Origin: Flavobacterium okayamense
Lineage (GTDB): Bacteria; Bacteroidota; Bacteroidia; Flavobacteriales; Flavobacteriaceae
DNA length: 64,000 nucleotides
Direction: 5' to 3'
Assembly (NCBI RefSeq): GCF_019702945.1
Contig: NZ_AP024749.1
Span: 1,922,001-1,986,000 of the forward strand
The notes under the pieces were generated by a model. It searched no databases. It saw nothing but the letters and a program-made list of their open reading frames with translations, and was not told the origin of the DNA. Both the position numbers and the translations under genes were made by a program. Below are positions 16,975-25,524 of this stretch, piece by piece (position 1 is the first letter of the stretch; every line of letters starts with the position of its first letter).

Positions 16975-17448
16975 TTATTGATGGTGATAAGGTTCGTTAC
17001 GAAGTATAGTAAAACTCCTATAAATCTGCTCAATTACAAACAATCGAACCATTTGATGAGAAAATGTCATTTGTGAGAGTGATACTTTACCTTGAGCTGC
17101 TTTGTAAACGGCTTCGCTAAATCCATACGGACCGCCAATGACGAAAACTAAGGTTTTAATTCCGGCATTCATTTTCTTTTGTAAAAACTCAGAGAAACCA
17201 ACACTTGAAAACTCTTTTCCGTTTTCGTCAAGTAGAATTAATTGGTCTGTTGGCGCAAGTTTTGAAAGAATTAATTCGCCTTCTTTTTCTTTTTGTTGGG
17301 CTTCGCTTAAATTCTTTACGTTTTTAATATCGGGAATAATTTCTAAATCAAACTTTACATAGAAACCCAAACGCTTCGTGTACTCATCAATCAATGATTG
17401 TAAGTTCTTGTTATCGGTTTTTCCTATAGCTAAAAGTTTGATGTTCAT
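16975..17448 (-). CDS. rlmH: 23S rRNA (pseudouridine1915-N3)-methyltransferase
   Basis: 157 aa, the standard RlmH length, a SPOUT methyltransferase that acts on pseudouridine 1915 in helix 69 of 23S rRNA in assembled ribosomes. The SAM-binding knot is visible as FVIGGPYGFSEAVYKAA and LSQMTFSHQMVRLFVIEQIYRSFTI up to the invariant end EPYHHQ. The N-terminus MNIKLLAIGKT is typical. A secreted/lipoprotein gene and uvrA lie upstream on the same strand. It is well conserved, with no anomaly. Confidence 0.97.
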   Translation of the reverse strand: MNIKLLAIGKTDNKNLQSLIDEYTKRLGFYVKFDLEIIPDIKNVKNLSEAQQKEKEGELILSKLAPTDQLILLDENGKEFSSVGFSEFLQKKMNAGIKTLVFVIGGPYGFSEAVYKAAQGKVSLSQMTFSHQMVRLFVIEQIYRSFTILRNEPYHHQ

Positions 17449-17472
17449 TTGGTTGATTTGTTAATTTGAAGA

Positions 17473-17964
17473 TTAATAAGGGGCGTTTGTGAAAAAATTA
17501 GAAGAAGTTTTTTTAGTTAAATTAATTTCTCCATGTACGTAATTACAACCACCACCAATATTTCTTATCCAAGTATTTTTCCATCTCTTGTCTCTAAGAT
17601 TTTCTTTTAAAAGAAGCTGAATTGAAACCACTTTTTCTTTACTAAAATTATCAAAATGACCGCAATACTGAATTACGTAATCTTCAATATTAATTTGATT
17701 GTCAGGTTCGCATTTAAATAATTCTTGTTCAGAATTCAAATAAATATTTAAATTTTTTATCCCGTGTTTAGTTAAACTATCAGTAATTAAAATCTCATTC
17801 TTTGTTAAATCAAAAGTATCTTTTTGAAATTCATCACATACCAATGAAATGTAATCTTCACCTTCAGAGTTTTGCAATAGTTTTTCAGAAATTATTTCAT
17901 CATTTTTTTTACAAGAAAAAAATAAGAACAAAATTGGTAAAATATATATAACTTTCATCTTCAA
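17473..17964 (-). CDS. Lipoprotein of unknown function
   Basis: 163 aa with a lipoprotein signal (VIYILPILFLFFSC, lipid Cys18). The mature protein is acidic and includes IQYCGHFDNFSKEKVVSIQ and GGGCNYVHGEINLTKK. No domain is recognised. It lies between uvrA and rlmH, with short gaps on both sides, flanked by A/T-rich AAATTAAC repeats. It has the composition of an accessory gene inserted between housekeeping genes. Confidence 0.6.
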   Translation of the reverse strand: MKMKVIYILPILFLFFSCKKNDEIISEKLLQNSEGEDYISLVCDEFQKDTFDLTKNEILITDSLTKHGIKNLNIYLNSEQELFKCEPDNQINIEDYVIQYCGHFDNFSKEKVVSIQLLLKENLRDKRWKNTWIRNIGGGCNYVHGEINLTKKTSSNFFTNAPY

Positions 17965-17989
17965 ATTAACAAATTTTCAAATCCTCAAA

Positions 17990-20782
17990 TTAACTCAATT
18001 TCTCTTTCAAATAAATTCCTGTTACCGAATTTTTATTTTTTACAATTTCTTCTGGTGTGCCAAAAGCAACTAATTTCCCACCATTTTCACCACCTTCTGG
18101 GCCAATATCAATAATATAATCGGCGCATTTAATCAAATCTAAATTGTGTTCGATTACAATAATCGAATGTCCTTTTTCAATTAACGCTTCAAAAGAAGTT
18201 AGCAATTTTTTAATATCGTGAAAATGTAATCCAGTTGTAGGTTCGTCAAAAACGAATAAGGCTTTGTCTTTAATCGTCCCTTTTACTAAGAAAGAAGCCA
18301 ATTTTATACGTTGTGCTTCACCACCAGAAAGGGTAGAAGAGGACTGGCCCAATTGCACATAGCCTAAACCAACATCTTGTAAGGGTTGTAATTTTTGAGT
18401 AATCTTAGTTTGTTTATGTTCTCCAAAGAATTCCAGAGCTTCATCGATTGTCATTTTCAAAACATCGTCAATGTTTTTGTTTTCAAAAGTTACTTCAAGT
18501 ACTTCTTTTTTAAAGCGTTTTCCATGACAAGTTTCACATTCCAAGTGAACATCAGCCATAAATTGCATTTCAATCGTAACTTCTCCATCACCTTTACACG
18601 TTTCGCAACGTCCACCATCTACATTAAATGAAAAATGTTTTGCTTGATAACCTCTTAATTTAGAAACCGCTTGTTTTGAAAACAAATCACGAATATCGTC
18701 ATAGGCTTTTATATACGTAACCGGATTAGAACGCGAACTTCTTCCAATTGGATTTTGGTCCACATATTCAATATGTTTTACATTGGAATAGTTTCCTTTC
18801 AGTTCAGAAAATTGTCCGGCTTTTTCGCCAACACCTTCTAAATGTTTTTGAATTGCTGGGAATAATATTTTCTTAACTAATGTACTTTTACCACTTCCCG
18901 AAACTCCTGTAATAACAGTTAAACAGTCTAATGGAAACGTAAAATCTTGATTTTTTAAGTTATTTTCACGCGCACCAATTACATCAATATGATGCTTGAA
19001 TTTACGTCGCTTTTTAGGAACTTCAATTTGTTGTTTTCCACTTAAATAATTCGATGTAAGCGTATCGGCTTTTAAAATTTCATCATAGGTTCCTTGTGCG
19101 ACTAAATTTCCACCATGTGTTCCCGCTTCAGGACCGATATCAATAATCATATCGGCAGCTTTCATGATATCTTCGTCGTGCTCAACAACAATTACTGTAT
19201 TGCCTAAATCACGCAAATTTTTTAAAACATGAATTAAACGTTCTGTATCTTTTGGATGTAGACCAATACTTGGTTCGTCTAAAATATACATCGAACCTAC
19301 TAAACTACTTCCTAATGATGTTGCCAGATTTATACGTTGCGATTCTCCACCAGAAAGTGTAGCCGAATTTCTGTTTAATGTTAAATAGCTCAAACCAACA
19401 TCTGAAAGAAAAGCCAATCGGTTATTAATTTCAATTAAAAGTCGTTTGGCAACTTTAGCGTCGTATTCGTTTAATTCCAAATTTTTGAAAAACGGAATTA
19501 ATTTTACAATTGGCAAATCCACTAAATTTGAAATAGTTTCACCACCAACTTTTACATAATTAGCTTCTTGACGTAAACGTTTCCCTTTACAAACGGTACA
19601 TTTTGTTTTACCGCGATAACGCGACAATAACACACGGTTTTGAATTTTATAATTTTTTTCCTCTAATTCGGTAAAGAAATCATTTAAACCAGTAAAATAT
19701 TGATTTCCTTCCCAAATTAAAGCTTTTTGCTCATCCGAAAGTTCGAAATAGGGTTTATGAATCGGGAAATCAAATTTATAAGCATTATTCACCAATTGAT
19801 CACGATACCAACTCATACTTTCGCCGCGCCATGGATAAATAGCATTTTCATAAACAGAAAGTGCTGTGTTTGGAATCACTAATTCATCATCAATTCCAAT
19901 TACATTTCCATAGCCTTCACATTTAGGACAAGCTCCATAAGGATTGTTAAAACTGAACAAGTGAATGTTTGGTTCTAAAAATGAAATACCATCTAATTCA
20001 AAACGGTTATTAAATTCAAATCTTTTATTTGTATTTAATTCTTGTAAATAACATTCTCCTTTTCCTTCAAAAAAAGCCGTTTGAATAGCATCTGCTAAAC
20101 GATTGTAAAACTCTTCATCGTCTTTAACTACAATTCTATCAATAATTAAAAGTATGTCTTTATCGTCTAACGAATGTTGGTCAATTGTATCTAACCGAAC
20201 CATTTCATTGTCTACTAAAATACGTGCAAACCCTTGTTGAAGAAGTACTTTTAGTTTGTCTTCTAAAGCTCTACCTTTTTCTAAGTGGATAGGAGCGAGC
20301 AACAACCATTTAGAATCTAATTCGAAGGTTTTTACTAACTCAATAACATCGGTAACCGTATTCTTTTTAACTTCTTGACCAGAGATTGGAGAATAAGTTT
20401 TCCCAATTCTTGCAAAAAGTAATTTCATATAATCATAAATCTCAGTCGATGTGCCAACTGTCGAACGTGCATTTGTCGTATTAACTTTTTGCTCGATAGC
20501 AATTGCAGGAGCAATTCCTTTAATGTATTCAACTTTTGGTTTGTCTAAACGACCTAAAAATTGACGCGCATAACTCGATAAACTTTCCACATATCTACGT
20601 TGGCCTTCAGCATAAAGTGTGTCAAACGCTAAACTTGATTTACCTGAACCCGAAAGTCCAGTAATAACAACAAGTTTATTTCTAGGAATAGCAACATCAA
20701 TATTTTTAAGGTTATGGAGTTGCGCACCTTTTATAAGTATATTTTTTTTTGGTTCTAGTTTAGAAAAGTCGGTTGTGTTCAT
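17990..20782 (-). CDS. uvrA: Excinuclease ABC subunit A
   Basis: Called as 930 aa from the ATG at 20782 ([10 protein letters not shown]). A TTG seven codons upstream would lengthen it without a conserved N-terminus. UvrA recognises DNA damage with UvrB in nucleotide excision repair. Two ABC ATPase halves are visible. The first Walker A is GLSGSGKSS and the second is GVSGSGKST. The ABC signatures are [19 protein letters not shown] and [15 protein letters not shown]. Zinc modules have CPKCEG, CTVCKG, CETCKG and CETCHG. Both Walker B regions ([24 protein letters not shown]) are intact. Length and architecture are standard. Confidence 0.97.
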   Translation of the reverse strand: MNTTDFSKLEPKKNILIKGAQLHNLKNIDVAIPRNKLVVITGLSGSGKSSLAFDTLYAEGQRRYVESLSSYARQFLGRLDKPKVEYIKGIAPAIAIEQKVNTTNARSTVGTSTEIYDYMKLLFARIGKTYSPISGQEVKKNTVTDVIELVKTFELDSKWLLLAPIHLEKGRALEDKLKVLLQQGFARILVDNEMVRLDTIDQHSLDDKDILLIIDRIVVKDDEEFYNRLADAIQTAFFEGKGECYLQELNTNKRFEFNNRFELDGISFLEPNIHLFSFNNPYGACPKCEGYGNVIGIDDELVIPNTALSVYENAIYPWRGESMSWYRDQLVNNAYKFDFPIHKPYFELSDEQKALIWEGNQYFTGLNDFFTELEEKNYKIQNRVLLSRYRGKTKCTVCKGKRLRQEANYVKVGGETISNLVDLPIVKLIPFFKNLELNEYDAKVAKRLLIEINNRLAFLSDVGLSYLTLNRNSATLSGGESQRINLATSLGSSLVGSMYILDEPSIGLHPKDTERLIHVLKNLRDLGNTVIVVEHDEDIMKAADMIIDIGPEAGTHGGNLVAQGTYDEILKADTLTSNYLSGKQQIEVPKKRRKFKHHIDVIGARENNLKNQDFTFPLDCLTVITGVSGSGKSTLVKKILFPAIQKHLEGVGEKAGQFSELKGNYSNVKHIEYVDQNPIGRSSRSNPVTYIKAYDDIRDLFSKQAVSKLRGYQAKHFSFNVDGGRCETCKGDGEVTIEMQFMADVHLECETCHGKRFKKEVLEVTFENKNIDDVLKMTIDEALEFFGEHKQTKITQKLQPLQDVGLGYVQLGQSSSTLSGGEAQRIKLASFLVKGTIKDKALFVFDEPTTGLHFHDIKKLLTSFEALIEKGHSIIVIEHNLDLIKCADYIIDIGPEGGENGGKLVAFGTPEEIVKNKNSVTGIYLKEKLS

Positions 20783-20954
20783 TGTTTTTTGTAAGATGTG
20801 CAAAATTAAGAATTTTTAAGGCTTTTCACTAATCGAAATGTAAAGTTATTTTAGCGAAGAATTAAATAAATTGGGTTAAATACAAAGCTTTTAGAAATAA
20901 ATGCTTAATTTTTGTGATAAATGTGTAGCTTTTCTATAAAAAGTTTGATAAAAA

Positions 20955-20987
20955 TTTGGTTAATTGACTTTTTTTCATTTAAATTTG
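20955..20987 (+). promoter_or_regulatory. Promoter of the ECF sigma factor gene
   Basis: TTTG at 20955-20958, a 21-bp spacer, and TAAATTTG at 20980-20987 fit the Bacteroidota housekeeping pattern TTTG-N19(+/-2)-TAnnTTTG. It lies 84 bp ahead of the ATG at 21071. Confidence 0.6.
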
Positions 20988-21070
20988 GAACATAATCTTT
21001 AAACATCGGCTTATAACTGAAAAATACTTTTAGACTTTAATTAACCCAAAAATTAACTAAAAGTATTGTT

Positions 21071-21661
21071 ATGGCTAGACATGAACTATCAGATGCTATT
21101 TTGGTAAAGAATTATGTAGGAGGAGATGAACTTGCCTTAGCTACATTAATTGAAAGGCATCAAGCTAAAATTTACGGCTTTATTTATTCAAAAATTCAAG
21201 ACAGAGATGTTTGTGAAGATGTTTTTCAAGACACTTTTGTAAAAGTTATTAAAACTTTAAAAACCAAATCGTATAACGAAGAAGGTAAGTTTTTGCCTTG
21301 GGTTATGCGTATCGCTCATAATCTAGTAATCGATTATTTTAGAAAATCGAAGAAGATGCCTATGCAGCGTGATAATGATGAGTATTCCATTTTTTCTTTT
21401 ATTTCAGATAATAGTCCCAATATCGAAAGTAGAATAATAACTGAACAGGTTGAGTTAGACCTAAGTAGAATTATTGAAGAACTTCCAGATGATCAAAAAG
21501 AGGTTTTGGTTATGCGCATTTATCAAGACCTTAGTTTTAAAGAAATTGCTGATTTAACGGGAGTTAGCATTAATACTGCATTAGGAAGAATGCGTTATGC
21601 TTTACTAAATTTGAGAAAAGTGATTGAAAAAAATCAAATTATTTTAACTAGCTTACAATAA
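21071..21661 (+). CDS. ECF-type RNA polymerase sigma factor (sigma-70 family)
   Basis: 196 aa with sigma region 2 (about residues 22-93: DVCEDVFQDTFVKVI, then FLPWVMRIAHNLVIDYFRK) and region 4 (about 130-185: LPDDQKEVLVMRIYQDLSF, with the HTH FKEIADLTGVSINTALGRM). There is no anti-sigma gene next to it; only a 48-aa protein follows. Flavobacteria have a broadly conserved ECF factor of this length whose regulon is not settled. It has its own TAnnTTTG promoter, so control by a dedicated anti-sigma factor is not implied. Confidence 0.9.
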   Translation: MARHELSDAILVKNYVGGDELALATLIERHQAKIYGFIYSKIQDRDVCEDVFQDTFVKVIKTLKTKSYNEEGKFLPWVMRIAHNLVIDYFRKSKKMPMQRDNDEYSIFSFISDNSPNIESRIITEQVELDLSRIIEELPDDQKEVLVMRIYQDLSFKEIADLTGVSINTALGRMRYALLNLRKVIEKNQIILTSLQ

Positions 21662-21706
21662 ATTGATTTTAATTGCGTTATAGGTTTATAACATACTAAT
21701 AAATCT

Positions 21707-21853
21707 ATGGCAAAACTTTACTCTAAAGAAAAATTAGCAACTCAAAAAGAAATGTTACCTAAAAAAGAAACGGTTTCGTTTTTACTTAATTATTCAAAAG
21801 CGTTGAGTATTACAAATGTGGGTAAGATGAAATTTGAAACTATTGCTAATTAA
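21707..21853 (+). CDS. 48-aa protein downstream of the ECF sigma factor
   Basis: ATG at 21707, stop TAA at 21851-21853. The product is highly basic at the start (MAKLYSKEKLATQKEM), then ETVSFLLNYSKALS and a short tail. There is no membrane helix or signal peptide. It sits 45 bp after the sigma gene and right before a strong terminator, so both are likely on one message. I recall similar FLLNYSKAL-containing small proteins behind this sigma factor in other flavobacteria, but cannot check. A role in the sigma circuit is a guess. Confidence 0.65.
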   Translation: MAKLYSKEKLATQKEMLPKKETVSFLLNYSKALSITNVGKMKFETIAN

Positions 21854-21856
21854 TGA

Positions 21857-21890
21857 GAAAGCTTCGTAAAGACTACGAAGCTTTCTTTTA
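21857..21890. terminator. Bidirectional intrinsic terminator
   Basis: A 12-bp perfect stem (GAAAGCTTCGTA / TACGAAGCTTTC) with a five-base loop and a short T-run. It ends the sigma factor transcription unit and can serve the minus-strand TPR gene ending at 21893. Confidence 0.85.
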
Positions 21891-21892
21891 TT

Positions 21893-22750
21893 TTAATCTT
21901 TTAATTCATTTTTTAGTATTTCAATGTTTTTGGAATATATAGACTTTTTATCACCCCACTTTAAAACTTCAGCACTCCATTTGGAAAAGTTTTTATTATC
22001 TTTGAGTTCGTAGTATCTATATGCTAAATTATATGCAGTTTCTTGTATATATACTATGTTATCACAACTTTCCATTTTGTGATAAATCTCAGCTGATTTT
22101 TTTAATTCATCCATGTGACGATAAGTATATGCTAATTCTTTTAAAGTATAACAATCTTTTGGGTCATTTTTTATAGCTTTTAAAAGAGCAGTTTCGGCTT
22201 TTTTAAACTCTTTTAAAGCGTTATAAGAAAATGCAATTTCAGTTTGTAGCCCTTCAAAATTGGAGTCTATTTTTTCTGCTTTGAGTAGAAAAGTTAAAGC
22301 TTTTTCACATTCATTCCAACCATTATACATATAACCCCATTTAAATAATCGCTCAATAGAATTTTCACCTTCTTTATAAAATTTAAGCCATTTCGGAGTT
22401 TCATCAATATTAAGTTCTTTAAATTTATTTTTAGGAATTTCAGCAATACCTTTTATATCTGGTCTAAGTCTTGCTTTTAAGGAATTTGTTTTAATAGAAT
22501 CAATATTGTCAATTCTTTTAAAAACACCTTCATCATCAATTTTAAATTCACCCTCATAATTAAAAGTTAGTCCGGCTTCACTATCTATGTAAATAAAGCC
22601 TAACAAATACTTTCCTGATTTGTCTGGTTCAAACGTTACCCATTTGTCTTCACAATCAACACTTCTTTTATTGTGTTCTAAAATTGTTTGCGCTTGAGAT
22701 ATCATTGTTATTAATGATAATATTATAATTTTTTTAAGCATATTAATCAT
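21893..22750 (-). CDS. Secreted TPR-repeat protein
   Basis: 285 aa, with a signal peptide (LKKIIILSLITMISQAQ) and then about 120 residues of unclear fold. Roughly residues 135-270 hold three to four tetratricopeptide units (GWNECEKALTFLLKAEKID, ALKEFKKAETALLKAIKND, HMDELKKSAEIYHKM). A start three codons later (ATG at 22741) is equally plausible. Such proteins act as periplasmic scaffolds; the partner is unknown. It lies downstream of nth on the same strand. Confidence 0.65.
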   Translation of the reverse strand: MINMLKKIIILSLITMISQAQTILEHNKRSVDCEDKWVTFEPDKSGKYLLGFIYIDSEAGLTFNYEGEFKIDDEGVFKRIDNIDSIKTNSLKARLRPDIKGIAEIPKNKFKELNIDETPKWLKFYKEGENSIERLFKWGYMYNGWNECEKALTFLLKAEKIDSNFEGLQTEIAFSYNALKEFKKAETALLKAIKNDPKDCYTLKELAYTYRHMDELKKSAEIYHKMESCDNIVYIQETAYNLAYRYYELKDNKNFSKWSAEVLKWGDKKSIYSKNIEILKNELKD

Positions 22751-22773
22751 AATTTTTTGTAAGTATAGCTACT

Positions 22774-23418
22774 TTATGAAACTTTGTTGATAATAGTTTT
22801 TCTTCCAATAGTTTTGGTAATAATATCCTTTTCTAAATTCCAGCCACGCGCTGGCGAAAATTCTCTTCCGTAATAAATAATTTGTAGATGTAATTTGTTC
22901 CAAGTTTCTTCAGGAAATAATCTTTTTGCATCTTTTTCAGTTTGCTGTACACTTTTCCCATTACTTAAATTCCAACGATACATTAGTCTGTGAATATGTG
23001 TATCAACAGGAAATGCTGGAACTCCAAAAGCTTGACTCATCACAACACTTGCAGTTTTATGTCCAACAGCAGGTAAACTTTCTAGCGCTTCAAAATCTTG
23101 TGGAACTTCACCATTATATTTATCAATTAAAATTTGTGATAAACCATAAATTCCTTTCGATTTCATAGGTGTTAATCCACATGGACGAATGATATCGGCA
23201 ATTTGTTCAACACTCATTTTTACCATATCATAAGGATTGTCTGCTTTTGCAAAAAGTAACGGTGTAATCTTATTTACACGTTCATCAGTACATTGAGCTG
23301 AAAGTAAAACCGCAATTAAAAGTGTATAAGGATCTTTATGATTTAAAGGTATTGGAGTTTCAGGATATAATTCGTTTAACGTATTTATAACAAATGTTAC
23401 TTTTTCGTTCTTCGTCAT
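22774..23418 (-). CDS. nth: Endonuclease III-type DNA glycosylase lacking the Fe-S cluster
   Basis: 214 aa, a helix-hairpin-helix DNA glycosylase/AP lyase for oxidised pyrimidines. Catalytic Lys121 is in LPAVGHKTA and Asp139 is in VDTHIHR, so both activities look possible. The usual C-terminal Cys-x6-Cys-x2-Cys-x5-Cys 4Fe-4S loop is missing: the protein ends in GREFSPARGWNLEKD and a basic tail, and its only cysteines are at 43 and 80. I recall the same ending in other Bacteroidota. MutY is less likely because Lys is present and the C-terminal MutT-like domain is absent. Confidence 0.9.
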   Translation of the reverse strand: MTKNEKVTFVINTLNELYPETPIPLNHKDPYTLLIAVLLSAQCTDERVNKITPLLFAKADNPYDMVKMSVEQIADIIRPCGLTPMKSKGIYGLSQILIDKYNGEVPQDFEALESLPAVGHKTASVVMSQAFGVPAFPVDTHIHRLMYRWNLSNGKSVQQTEKDAKRLFPEETWNKLHLQIIYYGREFSPARGWNLEKDIITKTIGRKTIINKVS

Positions 23419-23441
23419 TTTTGTAAATTTATAACTTCAAA

Positions 23442-23470
23442 CAAAGTTAAACTTTAAACATCTAAACAAA
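23442..23470 (-). promoter_or_regulatory. Promoter of nth
   Basis: On the minus strand, TTTG (plus CAAA at 23467-23470), a 17-bp spacer and TAACTTTG (plus 23442-23449) match the Bacteroidota pattern. The -7 element is about 24 bp before the nth ATG. Confidence 0.55.
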
Positions 23471-23476
23471 AAATAA

Positions 23477-23929
23477 ATGACAACATTAAAAGCAGGAGAT
23501 AAGGCACCAAATTTTAAAGGCTTAGATCAAAACGGAAACGAACATAAGTTAAGTGATTATAATGGAAAAAAACTAGTTGTATTTTTCTATCCAAAAGCGA
23601 GTACGCCTGGATGTACAATGGAAGCTTGTGATTTAAGAGATAATTTTGAGAGATTTAAAGCAAATAATTATGAATTGCTTGGAGTGAGTGCTGATAGCGC
23701 AAAAAGGCAAGCCAATTTTATAGAAAAAAATAATTTGCCATTTCCGTTATTAGCCGATGAAGATAAATCAGTTATTGAAGCTTTTGGAGTTTGGGGGCCA
23801 AAGAAATTTATGGGACGAGAATTTGACGGAATCCACCGAACAACTTTTGTAATCGATGAAAAGGGAATAATTGAAGAAGTTATTGAAAAAGTTAAAACGA
23901 AAGAGCACGCTAGTCAAATATTGAAATAA
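23477..23929 (+). CDS. bcp: Thiol peroxidase of the Bcp/PrxQ family
   Basis: 150 aa, a thioredoxin-dependent peroxiredoxin that reduces hydrogen and alkyl peroxides. The peroxidatic Cys46 and resolving Cys51 are in PKASTPGCTMEACDLRD, spaced five residues apart as in the atypical two-cysteine PrxQ group. The FWGPKKFMGREFDGIHRTTF-like segment at the C-terminal half is standard. It is divergent from nth, with a 58-bp gap, and followed by a strong terminator. Confidence 0.95.
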   Translation: MTTLKAGDKAPNFKGLDQNGNEHKLSDYNGKKLVVFFYPKASTPGCTMEACDLRDNFERFKANNYELLGVSADSAKRQANFIEKNNLPFPLLADEDKSVIEAFGVWGPKKFMGREFDGIHRTTFVIDEKGIIEEVIEKVKTKEHASQILK

Positions 23930-23930
23930 A

Positions 23931-23959
23931 AAAAATCCCGGTTTATCCGGGATTTTTTT
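23931..23959. terminator. Bidirectional intrinsic terminator after bcp
   Basis: The stem AATCCCGG/CCGGGATT has a short loop, an A-run and a T-run. The convergent gene's stop codon (23958) falls at its edge. Confidence 0.85.
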
Positions 23960-25427
23960 AGTTTGTTTTTTCAGTTATAGTTTCTTCTTGATAACCAAAA
24001 AGTTTGTGATCTTTTATAATTTCAGGAATTCCAGAAGGCAACATGGATTCCCAACCTTTTTCTCCTTCACCAATCATTTTTAAAACTTTTCTTGAGAAGA
24101 TTTCAAGGTTTTTTTCTTCATAATCTTTTATATCAACTACTTTACCATTGAATTTAAAGAATTTGTAAAGTTCTTTCATTCTTGGGTGTACTTTCAAATT
24201 ATCAGAATTAACAATAGTTCCATTTTCATCCTTCATTGGATATAAGTATACTTTTAAATCGCGATAGAAAAGTTTACCAAAAGCCTCAAGAATTCCACCA
24301 GATAAATGACGATAGTATTTTTCATCGAAAATTTCTACAAGGTTATTTACACCCATTGCTAATCCCATTCGAGCTTTGGTATAGTTAGAAAAATATTCTA
24401 CAACTTTAAAGTACTCTTGGAAGTTAGAAATCATTACGGTTTGTCCTAAAGAACAAAGTAATTCGGCTCTATCTAAGAAATCTCTTTCATCAATTTCACC
24501 TTCAGCTTTCAAGTTTGAAAGTGTAATTTCGAAAACTACAAATGTATTTTCTTTATCAACTTTGTTTTCATCTATAAACATGTTATATGATTTCTTGTAC
24601 ATATTCATGTTTACTTTAGTAACAGGTCTGAAACTTCCTCTTAACGCTAAAATATTCTTTTTGTATAAGACAGCTGCAGGTAAAATGTTGTTTCCATCAG
24701 GTCCAAACATTACCGCATCAGTCATACCATTTTTAACCAATTGTAAACTCATTAATCGGTTATCAACTTCTGCAAAACGAGGTCCTGAGAAATTTATAGT
24801 ATCAATTTCTAATTGATCTTTATCTAAATGGTCATATAAATAGCGTAATAAACGTTTTGGATCATTGTGCTTATAAAAAGCACCATAAATTAAGTTAACA
24901 CCTAATATACCGAGAGTTTCTTGTTGTAATCGAGCATCAGTTTCTTTAAAACGGATATGAAGTATAATTTCATTGTATTCCTCATCGGGTTCTACTTGAA
25001 ATTTAATACCAACCCATCCATGTCCTTTGTACTGCTTAGCAAAATCTATTGTTGCAACTGTATTAGCATAACTAAAGAAAATTTTATTTGGATGTTTTTC
25101 TCTGTGTAATCGTTCTTCAATTAATTGAGTTTCATGTGCTAACATTTTTTTAAGACGACTTTCTGTTACATAACGGCCATCTTCTTCGATTCCATAAATC
25201 GCATCACTAAAATCTTTATCATATGCAGACATAGCTTTTGCAATGGTTCCAGAAGAAGCACCTGCTCTAAAAAAATGTCTAACTGTTTCTTGTCCAGCTC
25301 CAATTTCAGCAAATGTTCCATAAATACTTTCATTAAGGTTTATGCGTAAAGCTTTATCCTTAATTGAAGGGATTTGTTCAATTGCTTTATCTCCTCTAAT
25401 TTTAATATCTGTAGTTATACTTTTCAT
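23958..25427 (-). CDS. Conserved protein of unknown function (about 490 aa)
   Basis: 489 aa, cytosolic, with no signal peptide, and conserved in character throughout. The opening is very regular (IRGDKAIEQIPSIKDKALRI, IYGTFAEIGAGQETVRHFFR, GTIAKAMSAYDKDFSDAIYG). Further blocks include NFSGPRFAEVDNRLMSLQLV, MFGPDGNNILPAAVLYKKN, ALRGSFRPVTKVNM and HLSGGILEAFGKLFYR. I recall this family being labelled nicotinate-nucleotide adenylyltransferase in some genomes, but it lacks the nucleotidyltransferase GxFxPxHxGH motif, so I do not adopt that. There is no recognised catalytic motif. It is divergent from the MBL hydrolase. Confidence 0.7.
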   Translation of the reverse strand: MKSITTDIKIRGDKAIEQIPSIKDKALRINLNESIYGTFAEIGAGQETVRHFFRAGASSGTIAKAMSAYDKDFSDAIYGIEEDGRYVTESRLKKMLAHETQLIEERLHREKHPNKIFFSYANTVATIDFAKQYKGHGWVGIKFQVEPDEEYNEIILHIRFKETDARLQQETLGILGVNLIYGAFYKHNDPKRLLRYLYDHLDKDQLEIDTINFSGPRFAEVDNRLMSLQLVKNGMTDAVMFGPDGNNILPAAVLYKKNILALRGSFRPVTKVNMNMYKKSYNMFIDENKVDKENTFVVFEITLSNLKAEGEIDERDFLDRAELLCSLGQTVMISNFQEYFKVVEYFSNYTKARMGLAMGVNNLVEIFDEKYYRHLSGGILEAFGKLFYRDLKVYLYPMKDENGTIVNSDNLKVHPRMKELYKFFKFNGKVVDIKDYEEKNLEIFSRKVLKMIGEGEKGWESMLPSGIPEIIKDHKLFGYQEETITEKTN

Positions 25428-25469
25428 TTAAAAAATGTTTGGGAATACCAGTATATTTATCTTAAAATG

Positions 25470-25504
25470 CAAAGTTAACGAATTACTAAATATTATACTG
25501 CAAA
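25470..25504 (-). promoter_or_regulatory. Candidate promoter of the 489-aa protein gene
   Basis: On the minus strand, TAACTTTG (plus 25470-25477) with TTTG 23 bp upstream (plus CAAA at 25501-25504). The spacing is at the long end of the accepted range. Confidence 0.4.
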
Positions 25505-25510
25505 TATTCT

Positions 25511-25518
25511 TATTTTTG
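25511..25518 (+). promoter_or_regulatory. -7 element very close to the MBL hydrolase start
   Basis: TATTTTTG ends 6 bp before the ATG at 25525. If used, transcription would begin at or within a few bases of the start codon, giving a leaderless or near-leaderless message. No good TTTG lies at the right upstream distance. Confidence 0.35.
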
Positions 25519-25524
25519 TAGTAT

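Noticed and set aside
23958..25427. Naming the 489-aa protein a nicotinate-nucleotide adenylyltransferase
   Set aside because: The nucleotidyltransferase signature is absent and the length is over twice that of known NadD enzymes.
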